From NCBI GenBank assembly GCA_009778535.1, contig WRJP01000129.1:1-5095 (forward strand): a stretch of DNA of 5,095 bases, in the 5' to 3' direction. Below are positions 1 to 4,929 of this stretch, one piece after another. Each line of letters opens with the position of its first letter. Position 1 is the first letter of the stretch. The stretch comes from Propionibacteriaceae bacterium (lineage in GTDB: Bacteria > Actinomycetota > Actinomycetes > Propionibacteriales > Propionibacteriaceae). A program made the position numbers and the translations under genes. Under the pieces are notes generated by a model that searched no databases, was not told the origin of the DNA, and worked only from the letters and a program-made list of their open reading frames with translations.

Positions 1-89
1 GAACCCTGGGCAATAGCCAGCGTAAAAGCTGTCATCGTGTGCTCAGGGGCGAGGGCACTGACCCCGCGATGCGCCCATATCTGTGTCAT
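1..89 (-). CDS. Glycerophosphodiester phosphodiesterase, N-terminal fragment (cut by window edge)
   Basis: Only the first 29 codons are visible; the gene runs off the left edge. The translation starts MTQIWAHRGVSALAPEHT and continues MTAFTLAIAQG. This matches the start of the GDPD TIM-barrel family: AHRG (residues 6-9) carries the catalytic/metal-site His and Arg, and PEHT (15-18) is the common PE(N/H)T motif whose Glu binds the metal. The family hydrolyses glycerophosphodiesters to glycerol-3-phosphate and an alcohol. With no signal peptide before AHRG, this copy looks cytoplasmic (inference). The start is fixed by a strong Shine-Dalgarno, AAGGAGG, at 96-102 on the minus strand, six bases before the ATG. 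It is divergent from the CPBP protease gene across a 186-bp gap. The family call rests on two motifs only, so substrate and subfamily are unknown. A promoter for it was not clear. Confidence 0.8.
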   Translation of the reverse strand, partial: MTQIWAHRGVSALAPEHTMTAFTLAIAQG

Positions 90-194
90 ACCTGCCCTCC
101 TTGGTTTCGGTCTCGTTTCGTCGTGACAGTACAAATTAAAAGCTATCACTCACGCTGACATCGATCACTCGATTTCGAACTATTTTCCTCCCAG

Positions 195-217
195 TCAGCT
201 CTAAGCTGAATCAGCTT
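195..217. promoter_or_regulatory. Palindromic operator candidate upstream of the CPBP gene
   Basis: A perfect 15-base palindrome, AAGCTGAATCAGCTT (203-217), has 7-base arms around one central A. An extra half-site TCAGCT lies just upstream at 195-200, 16 bases from its repeat at 211-216. The half-sites therefore read TCAGCT (195-200), AGCTGA (204-209), TCAGCT (211-216). A one-base loop cannot form a stable RNA hairpin, so a dimeric DNA-binding protein site is more likely than a terminator. It ends at or overlaps a possible -35 box (216-221) and lies about 60 bp upstream of the CPBP start, suitable for repression. The symmetry is seen; the regulatory role is inferred and the regulator unknown. 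Confidence 0.45.
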
Positions 218-246
218 GGCGCAGCGAAGGCACCTAGTACTAATAT
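216..246 (+). promoter_or_regulatory. Possible promoter of the CPBP protease gene
   Basis: TTGGCG (216-221) could serve as a -35 box and TAATAT (241-246) as a -10 box, but the spacing of 19 bases is long. TACTAA (238-243) is an alternative -10 with 16 bases spacing. Either would start transcription near 250-255, leaving a leader of about 20-25 bases before the ATG at 276. The match is only moderate. Confidence 0.3.
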
Positions 247-275
247 GACTTTAGTTTTTTGCTGGGAGAGAACGT

Positions 276-1184
276 ATGCAGCACAAGCCGGTTCTGAAAG
301 TCCGCTGGAAGCGGGTTGGGTTGTTCTACGCAATTGCGTTGGGATGGTCAACTCTTGTTGGAGCCGTTCTGGCGGTGCTTGGGATTTCGCTAAGCGTTGA
401 AAATCTTGGAGTTGTTGGGTTGTTTGCTGGTGCGCTTTGCATGCCAGCGCCGATGGTTGCGGCATTGATCGTCGAACGGGTGTACCGTGAAAGACCCTTG
501 CTAAAGCAAACATTCGTCGGATTTTCGCCAAAAGTCATCGGGATTGCTGTAGGTTTTGTCGCTGGTTTGATCTTCTTGATGTACGGATTAACTTGGGCAA
601 TGTCCGGCAGCCCCGGCATTCCAGGGGCTGGAAGCATTCTTACTGAATCAGATTCGCTGGCCTCTAATCTGGAAGCGCTCACCGGCGCTGCAATAACCCA
701 AACAGTTCCGCCGTTTTTGTTACTGATCACGCTGGCTGGGGTCGGAGCCTTAGTTGCTGGATTCACGATCAATGGTTTATTTGGATACTTTGAAGAATAC
801 GGCTGGCGCGGCTGGTTGGCTAATGAGTTACGTCCGCTCGGTACCACTAGATTGAATGTGCTAACCGGTGTGCTCTGGGGACTGTGGCATACCCCGCTAA
901 TCTGGCTGGGTTTCAATTTCAGCCCCTATAACCTGGTCGGTCCGATCTTCATGGTACTAATCTGCATCCCGCTTTCATTCGTATTCTGGCGGGCACGCAA
1001 GCTCACCGGCTCACTTTTAACTCCTGGAATTCTTCATGGTGCCTTCAACGGATTCTCAGGAATCTTTGTAATCACGCTAGCTGAGCGTAACCCACTGGTT
1101 GCAGCTCCAATGGGAGTCATCGGAGCAGTAGCCGTGGCAATCCTCGCCTTTGTTTTCTGGTCATTCCCCACCGTCGAAAGCTGA
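276..1184 (+). CDS. CPBP family intramembrane metalloprotease (CAAX prenyl protease-related)
   Basis: This 302-residue, very hydrophobic protein has the three conserved motifs of the CPBP (Abi/CAAX protease, Rce1-like) family. Motif 1 is EEYGWRG with the Glu pair at 173-174 and Arg 178. Motif 2 is WGLWH with His 205. Motif 3 is HGAFN with His 254 and Asn 258. The Glu and His residues form the intramembrane active site in characterised members. About eight membrane segments can be drawn, near residues 13-38, 45-66, 88-109, 145-170, 192-212, 220-240, 248-268 and 275-297. The 109-145 stretch is more polar and is probably an outside loop. The start is supported by GGGAGAG at 264-270, five bases before the ATG. 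Family members process prenylated proteins in eukaryotes. In bacteria they are tied to bacteriocin self-immunity, peptide maturation or unknown roles. No bacteriocin or peptide gene is visible beside it, so its substrate is unknown. It stands alone, divergent from the GDPD gene and convergent with ileS. Confidence 0.93.
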   Translation: MQHKPVLKVRWKRVGLFYAIALGWSTLVGAVLAVLGISLSVENLGVVGLFAGALCMPAPMVAALIVERVYRERPLLKQTFVGFSPKVIGIAVGFVAGLIFLMYGLTWAMSGSPGIPGAGSILTESDSLASNLEALTGAAITQTVPPFLLLITLAGVGALVAGFTINGLFGYFEEYGWRGWLANELRPLGTTRLNVLTGVLWGLWHTPLIWLGFNFSPYNLVGPIFMVLICIPLSFVFWRARKLTGSLLTPGILHGAFNGFSGIFVITLAERNPLVAAPMGVIGAVAVAILAFVFWSFPTVES

Positions 1185-1215
1185 CGACGTGGCAACCAGT
1201 GCAAAACCCCAAGAA

Positions 1216-1244
1216 GTCATCCTGCACTTCAGTTGCAGGATCCA
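1216..1244 (-). repeat. Palindromic repeat unit A (inverted orientation)
   Basis: Arms ATCCTGCA (1219-1226) and TGCAGGAT (1234-1241) form a perfect 8-bp stem with a 7-base loop. On the minus strand the unit reads TGGATCCTGC, loop, GCAGGATGAC. That is the same layout as units B and C, which lie on the plus strand: TGGATt, a GC-rich arm, a loop, the return arm, then ATGAC. It lies about 30 bases after the CPBP stop. No U-rich tract follows it on either strand, so it is a repeat first and at best a weak terminator. Confidence 0.7.
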
Positions 1245-1329
1245 GGTCACGGATACTGCGACGCTGCGACCGCGTGCAGCACTGGCCTTGCGCAGCACAG
1301 GCACGTTCTTGTTTAACGACTGATTGTGC

Positions 1330-1360
1330 TGGATTCCGCGAGCAAGCCGCGGAATGACCA
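1330..1360 (+). repeat. Palindromic repeat unit B
   Basis: Arms ATTCCGCG (1333-1340) and CGCGGAAT (1348-1355) pair perfectly over 8 bp around a 7-base loop. The unit is flanked by TGG (1330-1332) and, after GA, CCA/ACC-type bases to 1360, so the symmetry extends outward. The TGGATTC...GAATGAC outline is shared with units A and C. Similar short palindromes are dispersed in many bacterial genomes. No gene covers it. Confidence 0.75.
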
Positions 1361-1375
1361 GGAAGGGGCTTGCAG

Positions 1376-1406
1376 TAGATTCTGCGATCAGAGACGCAGA
1401 ATGACA
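1376..1406 (+). repeat. Palindromic repeat unit C
   Basis: Arms ATTCTGCG (1379-1386) and CGCAGAAT (1395-1402) pair perfectly over 8 bp around an 8-base loop. It is followed by GAC as in unit B. Its centre is about 46 bases from that of unit B, in the same orientation. Compared with unit B, one C:G arm position is changed to T:A on both sides (CCGCG to CTGCG), a compensated change that keeps the stem. It ends 17 bases before the ileS stop codon region and may help end ileS transcription, although no U-tract is present. Confidence 0.75.
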
Positions 1407-1422
1407 ATAATTCTCCAATCTG

Positions 1423-4400
1423 TCAGCCGTGTTTCGTCAGGTTGAAAGCAAAACCTAGGCTCTCCTCACGAAACTCGCCAGTAGTTCCAGCTTCAACAAA
1501 ATCGACGGCGAGCACTTCGGAGGCGATCAACTCTTGATGTGCAGCTACGGCTTGTTTCGTCTTGGGGTCGGCGGTATTCCAGGTCACGTTTATCCGATCA
1601 GAAACATCAAAACCTGATGTTTTGCGAGCTTCTTGAATCAACCGAATCAATTCACGGGCGATTCCGGCTAACTCCAACTCGGGAGTGATTTCCAGATCGA
1701 GAGCTACAGTTTCGCCTTGTTCGTTGATTACCGACCAGCCCTCGTTGGGACGTTCGGAAATTATTACGTCGTCGCGGAAAAGCTCCACTTCGCCTATTTC
1801 GGGAACCACAATAACCGCGCAGTCATGCTCGGCAAATCTAGCTGCCAAAGCGGCTGCATCGCTAGCGGCGATGGCGTTAGCAACAACCGGAGTTTGCTTA
1901 GCGAAACGAACCCCCAGCGCACGGAAATTTCCCTTCGCTGAATAACTGACCAAGTCGCCAGCCGAGGCGAACGACTCGACGCCTTCGACGTTAAGTTCTG
2001 CCATAACCTCTGCTAGGAGTTCTTCGTTCAGTGTCGCCAGTGCTGCCGAAGATATCAAGGCACGACGTAGCGGCTGCCTGGTCTTGACCTTCGCTTCAGA
2101 ACGCGCAGCCCGCCCCAACTCAACAACTCGGCGCGTCAAATCCATGGCTTTCTCTAGGTCGGCATCCAGAAATTCTTCCCTAGGCAGCGGCCAAGGCGCC
2201 AGATGCACTGATTCGGGAGCGCCAGGTGTGACAGGTACGATCAGATCCTGCCAGATTCGCTCGCTGATGAAAGGCGTCAAAGGCGCCAGCAGCCGAGCCA
2301 GTACTTCAAGAGTTTCATGCAGCGTCCACAAGGCCGCCGGGTCGCCATCCCAGAAGCGTCGACGCGAACGTCGCACATACCAATTGGAAAGATCGTCGAT
2401 GAACGTCCCTAGCAGGCTCCCAACTCGTTGCGTATCAAAATCTTCCAACGCAGCACTCACCTGCACTATAAGCCGGTTCTGCGTAGCAACCAACCAGCGG
2501 TCGAGCACTTGGCGCTCGGATACGACTGGCGCGGGCGCATCAGCAGGCGACCAGTCGTTCGCCCTGGCGTAGAGTGACCCGAATGCGACGGTGTTGACCA
2601 AGGTCATCAGCACCTTGCGTACAGTCTCGGCAATGGTGCCATGCCCCACCCGCCGCGAAGCCCAGGGGGAACCAGCCGCTGCCATGAACCAACGCACCGC
2701 ATCAGCACCATGGCGCTCCAGCAGTGGTATCGGCTCCAGGATGTTATTTAGATGTTTGCTCATTTTGCGGCCATCTTCGGCCAGTATGTGACCCAGGCAC
2801 AGCACATTCAGGTACGAGGACTTCCCGAAGACTGCGGTTCCAACTGCCATCAGCGAATAGAACCAACCCCGCGTCTGGTCTATCGCCTCACAGATGAAAT
2901 CTGCCGGATATGAGGATTCAAATTCTGCCGCAGAATCTGGAACATGTGGATAGCCCAATTGCGCAAAGGGCATCGAGCCAGAATCGAACCAGGCATCAAT
3001 AACTTCCGGAACCCGCTTGGACTCCTTGCCGCACTTGGGGCAGGCAAAGGTGATCTCATCAACATACGGACGGTGTGGGTCGAGATCGGTCAACTCATGT
3101 CCAGCAAGTTCGGCTAACTCTGCGCGAGAGCCGACGCAGTATTGGTGATCATCGCTGCAACGCCAAATCGGCAACGGCGTCCCCCAATAGCGGGAGCGCG
3201 AAAGCGCCCAGTCGATATTGTTGTTCAGCCAATCTCCATAGCGACCCCACTTGATGTTTTCCGGATACCAAGTTGTCGCAGCATTTTCCCGTAGCAGCGC
3301 GTCTTTGATCGCGGTGGTACGGATATACCAGGACGGCTGGGCGCAGTACATCAATACGGTGTGGCAACGCCAGCAATGCGGATAGGAGTGTTCGTAGGGG
3401 AGCATTTTGTAAAGCAGACCGCGTTGTTCCAGATCGGCGACCAAGGCTTTGTCGGCGGCCTTGAAGAACTCTCCGCCTACCAGTTCAAGTTCGGGTTTGA
3501 ACGTCCCGTTTGGCAGTATCGGGTTGACCATAGGCAGGCCGTACCCGCGGCAAACTTCCATGTCGTCGGCGCCAAAAGCCGGGGACTGATGCACGATACC
3601 TGTGCCGTCCGCGGTGGTGACATATTCAGCCAGCACCACATAGTGGGTGCCGCCCACCACGTCGGGAAAATCAACCAACTCGAAGGGACGTTGATAGCGC
3701 CACATTTCCATTTCGCGGCCACTGAAGGTTTGTCCTAGTCGCCAGCCTTCACCTAAGACGGTTTCAGCGAGCGGTTCGGCCAGCACCAACGTTTCAGTGT
3801 CCTTGCTGGCCACGACGTAGGTTACATCTGGATGCACCGCAGCAGCAGTGTTGGAAACCAAAGTCCAAGGCGTCGTCGTCCAAACCAGCAACTGCGCCTT
3901 GCCTGCCAGCGGGCCGCTGATGAGCGGGAAGCGGACATAGACCGACGGATCGGTGACATCTTCGTAGCCCTGAGCCAACTCGTGATCGCTGAGAGTGGTG
4001 CCGCAGCGTGAACAGTATGGGGCGACCCGATAGTCCTCAACCAGCAATCCCTTGGAATGGATCTGCTTCAAAGCCCACCAAACTGATTCCACGAAGCTGG
4101 GGTTCATCGTCCAGTACGCTTTTTCAAAATCCACCCAGTACCCCATGCGGGTGGTGAGTTGTTCAAACTCGTTCACATATCGACTGACCGATTCGCGGCA
4201 TTTTTGGTTGAAGCGTTCCACTCCGTACGCTTCAATGTCGGGTTTGCCGTTGAAACCCAACTCTTTCTCGACCGCCAATTCGACTGGAAGTCCGTGGCAG
4301 TCCCATCCGGCTCGACGGTCGACGTGGAAGCCCTGCATCGTCTTGAATCTGGGGAAAATATCTTTGAAAACCCGTGCTTCGATGTGATGCGTACCTGGCA

Positions 4401-4578
4401 TACCGTTTGCCGTCGGCGGACCCTCATAGAAAGTCCAGGGTGCCCCACCAGCGCTCTGGTTCAATGACTTGTTGAACGTGTCGTGGGCTGCCCAAAAGGC
4501 GAGAATCTCATGTTCGGATTCGGACAGGTCGAGCATAGCTGGGACGGCGTTATACATCGGTTTGGGAGAGGCTGTCAT
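1423..4578 (-). CDS. ileS: Isoleucyl-tRNA synthetase, IleRS2 type with altered HIGH motif (GTHH)
   Basis: This class I synthetase charges tRNA-Ile with isoleucine in the cytoplasm. At 1051 residues it is full length for the eukaryote-like IleRS2 group. In order: the Rossmann catalytic core with GTHH at 62-65 where HxGH is usual, then GWDCHGLPVE (91-100). The CP1 editing domain follows, with WTTTPWTL (233-240) and GTGIVHQSPAFGADD (325-339), whose terminal Asp belongs to the hydrolytic site. Next come RYWGTPLPIW (463-472), DQTRGWFY (567-574) and KMSKH (605-609). The anticodon-binding helical domain has SNWYVRRSRRRFW (731-743), and a C-terminal region follows. Cysteine pairs at 189/192 and 402/405, and at 474/481 and 513/516, fit two zinc sites. 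The start at 4578 is set by the Shine-Dalgarno at 4582-4588 and by the T-box sequestrator that masks it. Two later in-frame Met codons (residues 8 and 15) lack such signals. It is convergent with the CPBP gene and divergent from the XRE gene. The residue after KMSKHL is Asn 611, where Gly is usual. Confidence 0.98.
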   Translation of the reverse strand: MTASPKPMYNAVPAMLDLSESEHEILAFWAAHDTFNKSLNQSAGGAPWTFYEGPPTANGMPGTHHIEARVFKDIFPRFKTMQGFHVDRRAGWDCHGLPVELAVEKELGFNGKPDIEAYGVERFNQKCRESVSRYVNEFEQLTTRMGYWVDFEKAYWTMNPSFVESVWWALKQIHSKGLLVEDYRVAPYCSRCGTTLSDHELAQGYEDVTDPSVYVRFPLISGPLAGKAQLLVWTTTPWTLVSNTAAAVHPDVTYVVASKDTETLVLAEPLAETVLGEGWRLGQTFSGREMEMWRYQRPFELVDFPDVVGGTHYVVLAEYVTTADGTGIVHQSPAFGADDMEVCRGYGLPMVNPILPNGTFKPELELVGGEFFKAADKALVADLEQRGLLYKMLPYEHSYPHCWRCHTVLMYCAQPSWYIRTTAIKDALLRENAATTWYPENIKWGRYGDWLNNNIDWALSRSRYWGTPLPIWRCSDDHQYCVGSRAELAELAGHELTDLDPHRPYVDEITFACPKCGKESKRVPEVIDAWFDSGSMPFAQLGYPHVPDSAAEFESSYPADFICEAIDQTRGWFYSLMAVGTAVFGKSSYLNVLCLGHILAEDGRKMSKHLNNILEPIPLLERHGADAVRWFMAAAGSPWASRRVGHGTIAETVRKVLMTLVNTVAFGSLYARANDWSPADAPAPVVSERQVLDRWLVATQNRLIVQVSAALEDFDTQRVGSLLGTFIDDLSNWYVRRSRRRFWDGDPAALWTLHETLEVLARLLAPLTPFISERIWQDLIVPVTPGAPESVHLAPWPLPREEFLDADLEKAMDLTRRVVELGRAARSEAKVKTRQPLRRALISSAALATLNEELLAEVMAELNVEGVESFASAGDLVSYSAKGNFRALGVRFAKQTPVVANAIAASDAAALAARFAEHDCAVIVVPEIGEVELFRDDVIISERPNEGWSVINEQGETVALDLEITPELELAGIARELIRLIQEARKTSGFDVSDRINVTWNTADPKTKQAVAAHQELIASEVLAVDFVEAGTTGEFREESLGFAFNLTKHG

Positions 4579-4581
4579 CTG

Positions 4582-4612
4582 CTTCCTTCATCTGTCGTGC
4601 TGCGATGAAGGG
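4582..4612 (-). promoter_or_regulatory. Shine-Dalgarno sequestrator hairpin of the ileS T-box
   Basis: On the minus strand CCTTCATC (4611-4604) is perfectly complementary to GATGAAGG (4592-4585), giving an 8-bp stem around an 11-base loop. The 3' arm covers the first half of the ileS Shine-Dalgarno, AAGGAAG (4588-4582), which lies 3 bases before the ATG at 4578 (5 bases counted from its AGGA core). Bases 4612-4607 are also the 3' strand of the antisequestrator, so the two structures exclude each other. No U-run follows, so this is translational, not transcriptional, control. Confidence 0.8.
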
Positions 4613-4740
4613 ACGAGCCGAAACCCGCGGTACCACCCCTCTTGGATGTTCGTAAACATCCCTCTCATTGTCTGCTCGCTGCTGGTTCTAATAGACCCTA
4701 TAGGTTGTTCTTCCAGCGACTCCGAGGTGATTGCCCCATC
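4582..4740 (-). ncRNA. T-box riboswitch leader of ileS (tRNA-Ile sensing, translational, short Stem I)
   Basis: The T-box signature AGGGGTGGTACCGCG is at 4640-4626 on the minus strand, 48 bases before the ileS ATG. It folds as the classical antiterminator-like element. Helix A1 pairs 4641-4636 with 4612-4607, the 7-base bulge UGGUACC is at 4635-4629, and helix A2 pairs 4628-4626 with 4615-4613. The bulge UGGU can pair with the uncharged tRNA 3' end, its last U matching discriminator A. Upstream is a very short Stem I: GGGG (4737-4734) with CCUC (4727-4724) closes loop CAAUCA (4733-4728), which holds the Ile specifier codon AUC (4731-4729). GCUGG/CCAGC (4717-4713 with 4685-4681) is a likely Stem II. 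A 7-bp hairpin (4661-4655 with 4650-4644) is a likely Stem III. Uncharged tRNA-Ile should favour the antisequestrator and free the ribosome site. The T-box and specifier are seen in the sequence; the Stem II and pseudoknot details are inferred. Confidence 0.93.
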
Positions 4741-4762
4741 AATGCCTTGCGGATACGCAGCA

Positions 4763-4792
4763 ATTGTAGCGCCTCTCGCTGATTGCTTGGAA
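4763..4792 (-). promoter_or_regulatory. Probable promoter of the ileS T-box transcript
   Basis: On the minus strand TACAAT (4768-4763) is a near-consensus -10 box. The best -35 candidate, TTCCAA (4792-4787), is poor, at 18 bases spacing. Transcription would start near 4756-4754, about 15 bases before Stem I of the T-box, giving a leader of roughly 175-180 bases. This fits the compact actinobacterial T-box layout. The -10 box is convincing by position; the -35 box is weak. Confidence 0.5.
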
Positions 4793-4862
4793 AAGACGTC
4801 GCATCGCATTGTTACCCTAGGTGCTCACGCTGATTTCAAGTGCGTGATTATTGCAGTAAATC

Positions 4863-4892
4863 TTGAGTAACAAAAAAAGCTACTCATAAGTA
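4863..4892 (+). promoter_or_regulatory. Possible promoter of the XRE regulator gene
   Basis: TTGAGT (4863-4868) could be a -35 box and TAAGTA (4887-4892) a -10 box, with 18 bases between. Transcription would begin around 4899-4900, inside the inverted repeat at 4894-4913. That would suit autoregulation. The -10 match is weak, so this is a tentative call. Confidence 0.25.
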
Positions 4893-4907
4893 TGTAGACC
4901 GATGAGT
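4864..4907. repeat. Overlapping TGAGTA / TACTCA / ATGAGT inverted repeats
   Basis: TGAGTA (4864-4869) is the reverse complement of TACTCA (4881-4886). ACTCAT (4882-4887), shifted by one base, is the reverse complement of ATGAGT (4902-4907). The central half-site can therefore pair with either outer one, at spacings of 11 and 14 bases. An A-run (4872-4878) sits between the first two. The three half-sites cover the presumed promoter of the XRE gene and interleave with the GTAGAC/GTCTAC repeat. Confidence 0.4.
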
Positions 4908-4913
4908 GTCTAC
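4894..4913. promoter_or_regulatory. Inverted repeat GTAGAC-N8-GTCTAC, operator candidate for the XRE regulator
   Basis: GTAGAC (4894-4899) and GTCTAC (4908-4913) are perfect reverse complements separated by 8 bases, ending 16 bases before the XRE start codon. Dimeric XRE regulators, including restriction-modification controller proteins, usually bind short inverted repeats directly upstream of their own gene. The symmetry is seen directly; that the adjacent regulator binds it is inference. Confidence 0.45.
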
Positions 4914-4929
4914 CGCTAAGACTTGTCGT

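Noticed and set aside
145..170. Direct repeat ATCACTC (145-151 and 164-170) as an operator
   Set aside because: Seven bases repeated once at 19 bp, with no clear link to a promoter, is too weak to call.
326..916. Minus-strand open frame of 196 codons inside the CPBP gene
   Set aside because: It is antisense to a gene with all three CPBP motifs and membrane segments; its own translation is Pro/Ser/Thr-rich without a domain.
1216..1406. Repeat cluster as a CRISPR array
   Set aside because: Only three units, one of them inverted, with unequal spacing and sequence differences in the arms. No regular repeat-spacer pattern and no cas genes.
1330..1406. Hairpins B and C as Rho-independent terminators
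   Set aside because: The stems are good but neither strand shows a run of T after the stem, so a classical terminator cannot be claimed. Weak or Rho-aided termination remains possible.
1117..1418. Two minus-strand open frames between the CPBP gene and ileS
   Set aside because: They are made by the palindromic repeats; phrases such as VIPRLARGIQ are typical of translated dispersed repeats. There is no start signal or domain.
2084..2572. Long open frame on the plus strand, opposite ileS (162 codons), and several similar shorter ones on either strand inside 1685-4467
   Set aside because: They lie entirely within ileS, whose motifs run the full length, and their translations are Ser/Arg-rich low-information sequence with no domain, no convincing ribosome site and no conserved motif. 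They are shadows of the ileS codons.
4814..4839. Alternative ileS promoter TTGAAA (4839-4834) with TAGGGT (4819-4814) on the minus strand
   Set aside because: The spacing is only 14 bases, and TACAAT at 4768-4763 is a better -10 box that places the start just before Stem I of the T-box.
4469..4870. Plus-strand open frame of 133 codons across the ileS start and leader
   Set aside because: It runs antisense to the ileS 5' end, the T-box and the promoter, which explain the sequence constraints there. It has no recognisable domain.
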